From JBBSWA01 sp038046485 (GTDB lineage: Archaea > Nanobdellota > Nanobdellia > Woesearchaeales > SM23-78): a stretch of DNA of 56,661 bases. The stretch is from the NCBI GenBank assembly GCA_038046485.1, contig JBBSWA010000002.1, forward strand, positions 1-56,661. The letters are read 5' to 3'. The number at the start of each line of letters is the position of its first letter. Within the stretch, counting starts at the first letter, position 1. The notes under the pieces were generated by a model that was not told the DNA's origin, did not search any database, and was given only the letters and a program-made list of their open reading frames with translations. A program made the position numbers and the translations under genes. This document shows positions 23,726-31,507 of the stretch, in pieces.

Positions 23726-25318
23726 ATGGGAAAATTAAGAAAAATGTTTACCAACCTGAGGATCTTGATCTTAGTCATATTCTTGATTTTGGGTTTATTT
23801 GCCGTGTATCCCAATCCATGGAATGAGGGCCTCGCCATTCGCAACGTGGAAAAAAACAGTTCAGCTAGTTTGGCGGGAATAGAAAATCCAGCTCCGACTT
23901 CTACGCCGATGAGTCGCGAGCGCATCCTTGCGGTAAACAACAATCCAGTTACGGATGTAAATTCTTTTTACAGCATGCTTTCGGTTGTGCCGTCAAACGC
24001 TACAGTGACCTTGAAAACGAACAAAAACATATATCGCTTGGTAGCACGCCCCGTTATAAATGGTACCGTACAAGATTTTGGTTTGTCGGTGTATCCAGCT
24101 CCTCAGACGAACATCCGTAAAGGCTTGGACTTGCAAGGAGGAACCCGAGTCATTTTGCAGCCTGAAGGGGAAGTGACAAAAGAGGATTTAGATCTCGTAA
24201 TGGATAACATCAAGGAGCGCTTGAATGTGTATGGTTTAAGTGATATCGTGGTGCGTGCCATAACAGACCTGGCGGGCAAGAGCTATATCTTAGTGGAGAT
24301 TGCCGGCGCGAATCAGCAAGAAGTACGTGATCTATTGTCTAAGCAGGGTAAGTTCGAGGCCAAGGTAGGCAACACAACGGTTTTTAAAGGGGGTGGAGAC
24401 GTTACGTATGTATGTCGTTCCGCTGATTGTTCAGGCTTGGATCCCCAGGCGGGTTGCCAGCAGCAAGAGGGTGGATGGTATTGTAGTTTCCGTTTCTCGA
24501 TCAGTTTAACTCCAAAAGCGGCGCAGCATCAAGCGGATGCCACGCGGTTATTAACGGTTGTATCTTCTCCTTCAGGAAATTACCTGAGTGAAAAATTAAA
24601 TCTATTTTTGGATGATGAAGAAGTAGATGCACTAAACATCGGAGCAGAGTTGAAAGGTTCGCCAATGACTGAAATACAGATCAGTGGTTCGGGTAGTGGG
24701 GTCTCTCATCAAGAAGCCATTCAGAATACCTTGGATAGTATGAAGCGCCTGCAGACGATTTTGATTACCGGCAGTCTCCCAGTAAAGTTAAACATTGTGA
24801 AGATGGACAGTATCAGTCCCGTATTGGGTGAAGAGTTTTTGAAGAATGCTATATTAGTTTGCCTGTTGTCGGTATTAACCGTGAGCATTATATTGTTCAT
24901 TCGCTATAGGCGTTTTAGTGTCTCCATTCCAATTATCATTACAATGTTGTCTGAGGTTTTCTTGACATTAGCCCTTGCCGCGCTTATAGGGTGGAACATT
25001 GACCTCGCTTCCATTGCAGGTATCATTGTAGCCATCGGTACAGGTGTGGATGACCAGATCGTGATTGCGGATGAAACTTTATATAAGAAAAAACTAGAAG
25101 GCGAGGAAGAAGGTTCTTGGAAGGATAAGTTAAAGAGCGCATTTTTCATCATTTTCGCCGCTTATTTTACGCTCACAGCAGCCATGATTCCCTTGCTCTT
25201 TGCAGGTGCAGGTTTATTAAAAGGTTTCGCGATCACAACCATTCTTGCAGTAACCATCGGTGTTCTCATTACCCGCCCAGCCTACGCAGCCTTTATAGAA
25301 ATCTTGACGAAAGAATAA
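23726..25318 (+). CDS. secD: Protein-export protein SecD
   Basis: 530 residues from ATG 23726 (an in-frame GTG at 23714 overlaps secF). One N-terminal helix, then a PDZ-like segment with LAVNNNPVTDVNSFYSML, the large outer domain starting GLDLQGGTRV, and five C-terminal helices containing GIIVAIGTGVDDQIV. Two cysteine pairs in the outer domain (CRSADC, CQQQEGGWYC) suggest disulfides. Works with SecF. Confidence 0.94.
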   Translation: MGKLRKMFTNLRILILVIFLILGLFAVYPNPWNEGLAIRNVEKNSSASLAGIENPAPTSTPMSRERILAVNNNPVTDVNSFYSMLSVVPSNATVTLKTNKNIYRLVARPVINGTVQDFGLSVYPAPQTNIRKGLDLQGGTRVILQPEGEVTKEDLDLVMDNIKERLNVYGLSDIVVRAITDLAGKSYILVEIAGANQQEVRDLLSKQGKFEAKVGNTTVFKGGGDVTYVCRSADCSGLDPQAGCQQQEGGWYCSFRFSISLTPKAAQHQADATRLLTVVSSPSGNYLSEKLNLFLDDEEVDALNIGAELKGSPMTEIQISGSGSGVSHQEAIQNTLDSMKRLQTILITGSLPVKLNIVKMDSISPVLGEEFLKNAILVCLLSVLTVSIILFIRYRRFSVSIPIIITMLSEVFLTLALAALIGWNIDLASIAGIIVAIGTGVDDQIVIADETLYKKKLEGEEEGSWKDKLKSAFFIIFAAYFTLTAAMIPLLFAGAGLLKGFAITTILAVTIGVLITRPAYAAFIEILTKE

Positions 25319-25355
25319 ATTCATCCTTAAGAATAGATTGGGATGTTTACTCCAA

Positions 25356-25997
25356 TTATAATGGTCTGCTTATATCAAATCGGATTTCAACATATCTCTT
25401 GGTAGACGAATTACTCAATGAATAAGAAAGTGTCCTGCCTGGCTCTATTGCGATTGCCCACACATGATGATCTGATCCGGGAATCATTCTAGAGGTCAAT
25501 GCATCTGCTGGAAATTCTTGCTTACTTTCTGTTCCATTGAGTGCGGAGGAGCCACCATATTGAGACCTACTCTCTTCTTGTCCATCCTCATACACGTGAA
25601 CATGCCTTAAGTCCAAGTGCGATCCCAGATTTCTTAAAACCCATGCCCTCGAATAATCATTCCCCACCTGCACAGAGACGTGAATTTCTTGACTATTGAA
25701 ATGAGAAACGTGGATAGTCATTTCTGATCCCGTTAATTTGTTCATATTGTCTTGAGTTACAACGCCGAGATAAGTCTGACTGCATAATTTCTCCAGTGAT
25801 TCCCAAAATTTATCTTTGCAGTCTGTAGAAGTAGAGATAGGCTTAGGTTCACGTGCATGTTGTCTAGTCAGAGAAGTCATGCACTCTGCTATGCTGTCAT
25901 TGCATGCATCTGTGTGCACTCCAATTGGTTTAGAGGCGCACGCAGTAAGTAAAGCAGTTAATCCAACAAGGGTTCTCGTTCTTCCGTTGAGACTCAT
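25356..25997 (-). CDS. Putative secreted lipoprotein, hypothetical
   Basis: 213 residues from ATG 25997 (leaderless, TATA at about 26021-26028); longer frames run into the tRNA and are not credible. The N-terminus MSLNGRTRTLVGLTALLTAC ends in a lipobox-like LTAC, so the Cys at residue 20 may be lipidated. The mature part is beta-rich with several His residues and no recognised domain. Probably surface exposed. Confidence 0.65.
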   Translation of the reverse strand: MSLNGRTRTLVGLTALLTACASKPIGVHTDACNDSIAECMTSLTRQHAREPKPISTSTDCKDKFWESLEKLCSQTYLGVVTQDNMNKLTGSEMTIHVSHFNSQEIHVSVQVGNDYSRAWVLRNLGSHLDLRHVHVYEDGQEESRSQYGGSSALNGTESKQEFPADALTSRMIPGSDHHVWAIAIEPGRTLSYSLSNSSTKRYVEIRFDISRPL

Positions 25998-26042
25998 GAA
26001 AAAGTAGGATTGCGCTCCATTTAAATAATTAGTTAAAAAAAG

Positions 26043-26173
26043 TGGGCCCATCCGGACTTGAACCGGAGACCTTCTCCATATCAAAAACCAAGGTTTTTGG
26101 AACAAACCTATGGTTCGCGTCAAGGAGACGTCATATGCAGTGCGCTATGGCATAGCCACTAGACTATGGGCCC
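26043..26173 (-). tRNA. tRNA-Val(GAC) with two introns
   Basis: Acceptor GGGCCCA / TGGGCCC, discriminator A at 26043, T arm TCCGG-TTCAAGT-CCGGA, anticodon GAC. Intron 1 (19 nt, 26135-26153) lies in the D-arm: bulge-helix-bulge with helix GTGG:CTGC and bulges CTA and ATA. Intron 2 (39 nt, 26079-26117) is at the canonical 37/38 position with helix TTGA:TTGA and bulges CGC and TAT. Splicing gives a normal 73-nt tRNA. CCA not encoded. Confidence 0.93.
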
Positions 26174-26227
26174 TCGTGTCGAGGTTGGGTCGCTTCTTTT
26201 TTAAAGCTTGCTACTTTCCAAGAAGGT

Positions 26228-26713
26228 ATGACCTATTACGACGACCTTGCAGCAGGCTATAATGAGCTCCATGGTGAAGAACAGGGGAAGAAGTTAAGGT
26301 TGATTGCAGAGCACCTTAAGGTTTCAGCAGAAGACTCCATCTTAGACATCGGCTGTGGGACAGGGCTTTCAGCCTCATTCTTTAAAGGCAAGATCACAGG
26401 AATTGATCCCTCTGAGGGACTCTTAAAGCAGTGTCCATTCCCTACAGTAAAGGGTACCGCCGAAAACCTGCCTTTTCCAGATCATAGTTTTGATCTTGTT
26501 TTATGCCTAACGGCCATTCATCATGCAGAAAACCTAGAAAAGGCGTTGATGGAAATGAAGCGAGTAGGTAAAAAGGATTGGGTGATTTCAGTGCTAAAAA
26601 AATCAGAGAAGCGCAAAAAGATTGAAGAATCACTTAAAACCCATTTTAAGGTGGTTGAGCAATTAGAAGAAGAAAAGGACGATATCTTCATCTTGCAGAG
26701 CAAAAATATATAA
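26228..26713 (+). CDS. Class I SAM-dependent methyltransferase
   Basis: 161 residues. SAM-binding motif I is LDIGCGTGLSASF (residues 40-52), motif II acidic loop ITGIDPSEGLL, and post-motif LVLCLTAIHH as in the UbiE-like group. The substrate cannot be told. It is shorter than most members, lacking an N-terminal cap. Starts 55 nt past the tRNA. Confidence 0.88.
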   Translation: MTYYDDLAAGYNELHGEEQGKKLRLIAEHLKVSAEDSILDIGCGTGLSASFFKGKITGIDPSEGLLKQCPFPTVKGTAENLPFPDHSFDLVLCLTAIHHAENLEKALMEMKRVGKKDWVISVLKKSEKRKKIEESLKTHFKVVEQLEEEKDDIFILQSKNI

Positions 26714-26736
26714 AGGCTTTTGATCCAGAAAAGGAC

Positions 26737-27471
26737 ATGGATTGGCGCGATTATTTCAGTCTTTTTTTGAAGAGTTTTAATCCCCGTTCATACAAGTTCC
26801 TGGCCGATCGTTTTTTGAATGATGTAGTGAGGTATTGGTTTTTTTTGCTTGTTTTCTCGTTTGCGGTGATGCTCATTTTATTCATTCCCATCTTGGCAAC
26901 CTTAAGTTCGGACTTGCAGGAGAAGGCAAATCAAATCGATGATTTCTCAATGGATGGTCATATCACCTTGACAAAGCCATTAGTACTCATCCAGGATCCG
27001 TTGATTTTAATGGATTTTAACCGTACCTATCCGACCAATGAAAAGGTGCTGATTACCAAGGATTCGCTCTTTTTTAAGAAGTATTACTGGTTTGAATATG
27101 AGCAGGTGGTGTTTAGCGATATCAAGAATTTAAGAAATCCTGAGGCGATAGGGCTCATGGCCTTTGCGGCCTTGCTCATCATTCCTAGTTTGTTGCTCTT
27201 GGTATTCTTGGTGTTTCTGATTAAGGATAGCTTAATTGTATTGGTGATTGCTGCCTTGGGGTTTGCAGCAGCGTACCTGTTGAAATATCGAGTGTCGTTT
27301 GGTAAGAGTGTGAGGATAGCGATTTTTGCAGGAACCTTGCTTGTATTTTTGGAGTTTGCCTTGTTTCCTTTTTGGCGTTCATTCTGGATCCCCTTCTTGA
27401 TTTTTGTGATTTATTATGGAATGGCTATCGCTCAGGTAGGTGAGGAGAAGTTCGAGTCTAGACCCTTCTAA
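26737..27471 (+). CDS. Integral membrane protein (DUF1189-like)
   Basis: 244 residues with about five hydrophobic helices: one near the N-terminus, an extracellular loop of about 80 residues, then four C-terminal helices. The arrangement and the N-terminal SFNPRSYKFLADR are reminiscent of DUF1189. Function unknown. Copy 4 of the mobile element begins 9 nt after its stop. Confidence 0.6.
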   Translation: MDWRDYFSLFLKSFNPRSYKFLADRFLNDVVRYWFFLLVFSFAVMLILFIPILATLSSDLQEKANQIDDFSMDGHITLTKPLVLIQDPLILMDFNRTYPTNEKVLITKDSLFFKKYYWFEYEQVVFSDIKNLRNPEAIGLMAFAALLIIPSLLLLVFLVFLIKDSLIVLVIAALGFAAAYLLKYRVSFGKSVRIAIFAGTLLVFLEFALFPFWRSFWIPFLIFVIYYGMAIAQVGEEKFESRPF

Positions 27472-27480
27472 TTTTTTCGT

Positions 27481-27607
27481 ATTTGTTTAGCATCATCAGG
27501 TCAAAACTCCCTTAGCAGAAACTTCAAGTTCGTCGATGGGGGATGCCCCCTACGGGGGAATAGAACTTTAGAAGTGAACATGAAGAGTTTTGAAGATGCT
27601 AAACAAA
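27481..27607. mobile_element. Mobile structured-RNA-like element, copy 4
   Basis: 127 bp, terminal repeats ATTTGTTTAGCATC / GATGCTAAACAAA, core helix CAAAACTC / GAGTTTTG, AAGTTC/GAACTT stem and CCCCC-TACG-GGGGG tetraloop hairpin. A 14-bp TTTTTCGTATTTGT occurs at the left junction (27473-27486) and the right flank (27612-27625), compatible with a target duplication. Confidence 0.85.
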
Positions 27608-27641
27608 CACATTTTTCGTATTTGTCAGAATATTTACGATC

Positions 27642-27740
27642 TTAGCGTTTTTTATCCGAATCAATAGGAATCTTTTCGGTTTTTTCTGGATCGCCTTTAT
27701 CAAGAACTTGTTTTTTCCATACCAGATCCGGTGAGGCGTG
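27642..27740 (-). other. Possible coding remnant between copy 4 and the 27743 operon
   Basis: A stop-bounded minus-strand stretch of 32 codons reads LVWKKQVLDKGDPEKTEKIP before TAA at 27642. Its composition looks protein-like but there is no start codon; an in-frame TGA cuts it on the 5' side. It could be the surviving tail of a gene lost when the element inserted next to it. Weak evidence. Confidence 0.25.
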
Positions 27741-27742
27741 TC

Positions 27743-28624
27743 ATGAAAGAGAAGGATCTGAAACGACGTTTACAAGAAGCATTGAAGATGGATGGCTGGG
27801 ATCGATTTTGGTATTCAGTAATCAGGTTTTTCTCAAAGCAGTACCTTTCTGAGTATGGGTGGCTGTTGAAAGTACAAGATGCCTTGGATGGAAAAGAATC
27901 CCTTGATTTAACGATAGAGGATAAATGGAAGTTGGTGATAGAAGAGGGTCATGCTCACATTCAAGAGACAACAGCCATGCTTAGTCCTTTTTATGAGGCA
28001 AGAACACGGTTAGAAGAAGAGGCCAGCTACCTGGATTGCATCATTCGAGAAGAGCGTAAGGCAAGAGAGCATTGGAAAAGCGAGTCGCAGGAAGTGAAAA
28101 ATGAGCTTTCAAGAATGGAAGCCTTGGTTGAAACGCAATATTTTGGGTCTCAGGAATTAAACCACCTAACCATTTATCGAAGAAGACTGTTGGTACGAAA
28201 AAGCGAAGCGCTATTTGCAGGGGGGTTAAGTCAGCGACGGTTGATTCAGGCAACTGAGTTGAGGGGTAAGGTAGAAAGATTTTTGGCGTATACGCAAAGT
28301 CAAAGGTTAGCATATGAGTTAAGACGCAGCGATTTTGTAATGAATAAAGAATCGGCGTGTTTGGAGTATCAGTTAAGTTCTTTGGGGGGTACGCCTGCGT
28401 TAAGTAGCACAAAAACCTTGCAAAATGAGCGGCAAGGGGCACAAGAAAAATCAGCAGTGCAGATGGAAGATGCTGTGGAGTCTGCTTCGTTTGTTTTAGA
28501 AAATCCATTAGAGTGGTATAAGGAAGAAGACTTGAAAAAATCAAGGGGTGTATTGGAAGAGTTTGAGCGTGACCTGTCTGATGTGTTAAGACAAGATCAA
28601 GAGGAGGTACGGAGTAGACCATGA
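27743..28624 (+). CDS. Coiled-coil hypothetical protein, first gene of a three-gene operon
   Basis: 293 residues from ATG 27743, chosen for the GGTGAGG ribosome-binding site upstream. Largely helical with strong coiled-coil character (about 80-200) and no signal peptide or membrane segment. Its stop overlaps the next start (ATGA). No domain recognised. The three proteins of this operon share composition (E/K/R/Q-rich, aromatic-poor) and may form one complex. Confidence 0.65.
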   Translation: MKEKDLKRRLQEALKMDGWDRFWYSVIRFFSKQYLSEYGWLLKVQDALDGKESLDLTIEDKWKLVIEEGHAHIQETTAMLSPFYEARTRLEEEASYLDCIIREERKAREHWKSESQEVKNELSRMEALVETQYFGSQELNHLTIYRRRLLVRKSEALFAGGLSQRRLIQATELRGKVERFLAYTQSQRLAYELRRSDFVMNKESACLEYQLSSLGGTPALSSTKTLQNERQGAQEKSAVQMEDAVESASFVLENPLEWYKEEDLKKSRGVLEEFERDLSDVLRQDQEEVRSRP

Positions 28625-29283
28625 GTACGAATAGCGGACAAGAGTTAGAGTTTAGATTGCAAAGGTTGTATGAGAAGAAGTCTTCAGGGGATGTGCTAGA
28701 AACTGCATCCGGTTCTTTGCCAGATCTGAGGCAGTTACAGGAGGCATGGGCTGATTTGGATAATCCTGCATTGTACCCTCCAAAATTACAGGATCAAGAG
28801 CGGCTAAGAACGGCGTACGAAGCCTATGAAGTGTACGGGCGGATCATAAAAGTAATCGAATCTTGTTTGGAGAAAGAAGTAAGTCGATTAGAACCCATTT
28901 TACTCATGCAGCAAAAGGATCTTCCTAAAGAATCAGAAGAACTAGAGCGCGGGTACATGCTTGCAAAAGAGTTACGTCTGACTGGGGTGGCATACCGATT
29001 TCAAGTTTTGTTAGAGGATGCGCATGCAGGACAGCATGGCTCTCATCCGATCCAAAAAGAAGGAGGTGTGCGTTTAGAAGGGCTGCATGAGCGCTTTAAA
29101 GGATTGATCAAGAAGGCATTTGAAGCACATACAATATATTCTAAGAAAAAAGCCTATCTTGGATTACTCGAAAAAACGCAGACTTTGAAAAGAGCGTATG
29201 AACAAATCGGGTGTTCAGTTTGGGGATCACATTGTGGGGGTTTGGTTAAATTAGTGGAGAGAAGGTTAGGGAGGAAGGTGTGA
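28621..29283 (+). CDS. Helical hypothetical protein, second gene of the operon
   Basis: 220 residues, soluble and helical throughout. Starts at the ATGA overlap with the preceding gene and ends at the GTGA overlap with the next one, so translation of all three is coupled. No motif recognised; cysteines are only near the ends. Confidence 0.65.
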   Translation: MSTNSGQELEFRLQRLYEKKSSGDVLETASGSLPDLRQLQEAWADLDNPALYPPKLQDQERLRTAYEAYEVYGRIIKVIESCLEKEVSRLEPILLMQQKDLPKESEELERGYMLAKELRLTGVAYRFQVLLEDAHAGQHGSHPIQKEGGVRLEGLHERFKGLIKKAFEAHTIYSKKKAYLGLLEKTQTLKRAYEQIGCSVWGSHCGGLVKLVERRLGRKV

Positions 29284-29987
29284 AAGAAATACTCGATCTG
29301 GAATATCGTGTGGGGTGGGATGGCAAGGGCTATTGGGAAACTCCACGTTCAAGATATGAGCGCTGCTATAAGCAAGGGTATCAAGGGTATATTTGGATGC
29401 AAGGTAAATATTCAGAAGTTAAAAACTGGGTAAAGTGTAAGGTTTCTTCTTTGTACGAAGGTTTGTTAAGGTACATACAGGTTGGAAAAAAAGAAAAACC
29501 ATCCGAACCTATTTCTTACGAAAAGTCTTCATCATTGGAGGAAAAATTAGTCGAAGAAGGAGATCAGGCATATACCTTGTTGCCTCCAGCTCATGAGCGT
29601 TTATTGCTATCTCTTGGAAGGGTTGAAGAAAACAAAGGAACTAAAGAAAAGAAAAAAGAGAACCTGGGGACAAAGGAGACCCAGGAGACGTTAAAGAAGG
29701 GTCAAGACCTTTACTCCTCGTCTGGGGGGCTTGATTTGGAGCAAAGAGGGTGTAGGTATGAGGAAAAGGAAAGTAAGCCCCAATCCGTAGATAATCCTTA
29801 CATTCCGGGCATCATCGGGGATGGTTTGGCAGGGGCGCGTTTACTGTATTTTGAAGCCTTTTGCATGGGGAAAAGAATAAAAGAGCGTTGGTGGAACCCT
29901 CAAAGAAGGGAAGTTTATCGTCGAGAAAAGAAACAGTTGGTGGGTTTAGGGTATTGGGGCCTGCAACGAAGTTTATTTACAGCGTAA
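29280..29987 (+). CDS. Hypothetical protein, third gene of the operon (GTG start)
   Basis: 235 residues from GTG 29280. The N-terminal 70 residues are rich in Trp and Tyr (YKQGYQGYIWMQGKYSEV), the centre is low-complexity and charged, and the C-terminus again carries aromatics. The stop is followed immediately by an AGTGTAG/CTACACT hairpin (29987-30006) that could terminate the operon. Function unknown. Confidence 0.6.
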   Translation: MKEILDLEYRVGWDGKGYWETPRSRYERCYKQGYQGYIWMQGKYSEVKNWVKCKVSSLYEGLLRYIQVGKKEKPSEPISYEKSSSLEEKLVEEGDQAYTLLPPAHERLLLSLGRVEENKGTKEKKKENLGTKETQETLKKGQDLYSSSGGLDLEQRGCRYEEKESKPQSVDNPYIPGIIGDGLAGARLLYFEAFCMGKRIKERWWNPQRREVYRREKKQLVGLGYWGLQRSLFTA

Positions 29988-30049
29988 GTGTAGAAAAGAC
30001 TACACTATAACCAAAAACTATATAAAGGTTAATTCCCAGAATAGAAGAA

Positions 30050-30136
30050 TTCCAGTAGGGGGGTTTACCGGACTATTAGTTCAGTGGTGTAAAGCTATAC
30101 ACTGACGTCTCTCGTAAGAGACTTGGGGGGGTTAAA
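30050..30136 (+). promoter_or_regulatory. Structured 5' leader of tfe
   Basis: The only TATA-like box (about 30018-30028) predicts a start near 30050, giving a leader of about 87 nt in a window where most genes look leaderless. It holds two hairpins, 30081-30105 (TCAGT/ACTGA closing) and GTCTCT/AGAGAC (30107-30122), then a G7 run before ATG 30137. It may control TFE synthesis. Confidence 0.45.
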
Positions 30137-30682
30137 ATGGAAAAACAAATGCCTGAGTTAAAGTTAACTAGACAGAAATCTACAAAGTCCCTCATCACGA
30201 ATGTCGTGACCGAGCTCGTAGGAGAGGAAGCTATGCCCATTGTGCAGTACTTGCAGGGCAAGAAGAACATTTCTGAGTTTATCATTGCAGAAGAATTGGA
30301 CTTGGAGATCCACAAGACCCGTAATACCTTGTATAAGCTTTTGGAGCAGAACATCGTAACCTTCAAGCGCAAAAAGGATAAAATTAAGGGTTGGTATATC
30401 TGTTATTGGGATTTCAATGAACATAACATTTCTCATCTCTCGGAGAAGATCCGTGTGGATAAGATCAAGAAGTTGAGTGAGCGTTTGGAGCGTGAGGTGG
30501 ATAACATGTTTTACATGTGCCGAACCGCCTGTGTGCGGATGGATTTCGAGAAGAGTATGGATTTCAACTTTAAATGCCCGGAATGCGGCGAAATCATGCA
30601 AGAGCAGGATAATCAAAGAACCATTCAGTTCTTGCGCGAACGCATTGGCGAATTAGAAATCAACAAACCAAGCGTAAGATAA
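30137..30682 (+). CDS. tfe: Transcription initiation factor E, alpha subunit
   Basis: 181 residues. N-terminal winged helix (about 20-100, with GWYICYWDF at its end) is followed by the linker helix and a zinc ribbon made of C-RTA-C (near 128-132) and CPEC (near 147-150). The length and order match archaeal TFE-alpha, which opens the promoter together with RNA polymerase, TBP and TFB. Its 3' end is part of an inverted repeat in the following hairpin cluster. Confidence 0.93.
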   Translation: MEKQMPELKLTRQKSTKSLITNVVTELVGEEAMPIVQYLQGKKNISEFIIAEELDLEIHKTRNTLYKLLEQNIVTFKRKKDKIKGWYICYWDFNEHNISHLSEKIRVDKIKKLSERLEREVDNMFYMCRTACVRMDFEKSMDFNFKCPECGEIMQEQDNQRTIQFLRERIGELEINKPSVR

Positions 30683-30807
30683 GAACAAGTGGCTTGGTTT
30701 GTGATCCTCAATTCCGAAGGAATTGGGATCCCAGCAAACTTTGTTTGCTGAGGAGTCCAAAAAAGCGGTGCTTTTTTGTGGATTAAGAAGGCTATGTAAG
30801 CCTTTTT
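30663..30807. repeat. Cluster of five consecutive hairpins ending in a T-rich terminator
   Basis: ACAAACCAAGC/GCTTGGTTTGT (30663-30702, starting inside tfe), TCAATTCC/GGAATTG (about 30703-30730), CAGCAAAC/GTTTGCTG (30732-30750), TCCAAAAAAGC/GCTTTTTTGTGGA (about 30756-30782) and AAGGCT/AGCCTT (30788-30804) followed by a T run. The CAG...CTG hairpin and the AGG/TCC junctions resemble the array at 16555-16731. The last hairpin is a plausible terminator for tfe. Confidence 0.75.
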
Positions 30808-30810
30808 TCT

Positions 30811-31236
30811 TTATTTTTTCTTTATAGTTGCTAAGTAGAGTTGTGAGCAGAGGCTTCCTTTCTCAGCAGCTTCATGCAGAGCTTCTGGCAGAGCCCATTT
30901 CCATTGAATAAATTGTGTGACTTCGTTTATAGGCTGAGGAACACTCGGCTGTCCTTTTATAATTTCAATTTCGTATTCTTTCATATGAAGAAGGAAAGTA
31001 TTCCGTTGAATTTCTCCTTCATTGATGAGCTTTATAATTTGGAGTTGTACGCCAAGCTTTTCGCGTCCAGCGCGGAGCACAGCCTCTTCATAGTTTTCGT
31101 TTTCTTTTAGGCTTCCGGCAGGCAGTCCCCACACTCCCGGCAAGTTTTCGTCGTCAAATGGGCGCTGTACGACAAGGATCTTGGTTCGATCTGGATTGTA
31201 AATCACAAATGCGACAGCGTTCTTGATGGGTTTCAT
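30811..31236 (-). CDS. Nudix-fold protein with degenerate Nudix box
   Basis: 141 residues with Nudix topology (PAGSLKENENYEEAVLRAGREKLGV, about 40-64, bears the Nudix helix). The first Glu of the box is present, but the canonical R-E-x-x-E-E reads R-A-G-R-E-K, so two catalytic Glu positions are lost. It may bind a nucleotide diphosphate without hydrolysing it, or use another base. No operon partner. Confidence 0.8.
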   Translation of the reverse strand: MKPIKNAVAFVIYNPDRTKILVVQRPFDDENLPGVWGLPAGSLKENENYEEAVLRAGREKLGVQLQIIKLINEGEIQRNTFLLHMKEYEIEIIKGQPSVPQPINEVTQFIQWKWALPEALHEAAEKGSLCSQLYLATIKKK

Positions 31237-31268
31237 TCAGTTCAGAAACAATCGTTCATTATATAAAT

Positions 31269-31436
31269 TCATCCAATCTCGTCAAAAACGCCAATGGCAT
31301 GTTGGCAGGGTCTTTTGTCCAAGCTGCACCGATCGACACAGCAGCCTAAATGAACTGTGCTTTTATGATGCCCGCAAATAACAACAGTTTTGGTGTTCTC
31401 GTCGTGATGATTCTGGCAGATGCCGCATTGACTCAT
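31269..31436 (-). CDS. Small Cys/His-rich zinc-binding protein
   Basis: 55 residues from ATG 31436, too short for usual ORF cut-offs. Begins MSQCGICQNHHDENTK and contains CxxC, CGHH, GCC-VDRC and CQH, enough ligands for one or two zinc sites (RING or ribbon-like). Lies between the Nudix-like and phosphoesterase genes. Function unknown; the ordered Cys/His spacing argues for a real gene. Confidence 0.65.
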   Translation of the reverse strand: MSQCGICQNHHDENTKTVVICGHHKSTVHLGCCVDRCSLDKRPCQHAIGVFDEIG

Positions 31437-31507
31437 TTAACACTCACTTCTCTTTTTTAAATTCTTGGCAAAGCAACTATTTAAAGCTATCTTTATCTCG
31501 TTGAACC

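Noticed and set aside
25998..26123. N-terminal extension of the lipoprotein ORF
   Set aside because: It would read through tRNA-Val; the ATG at 25997 has a TATA box at leaderless distance and a signal-peptide-like N-terminus.
28041..28622. 193-residue minus-strand ORF opposite the first gene of the 27743 operon
   Set aside because: Plus-strand genes show coupled ATGA and GTGA overlaps and a ribosome-binding site, while the minus frame has no promoter and an unlikely composition.
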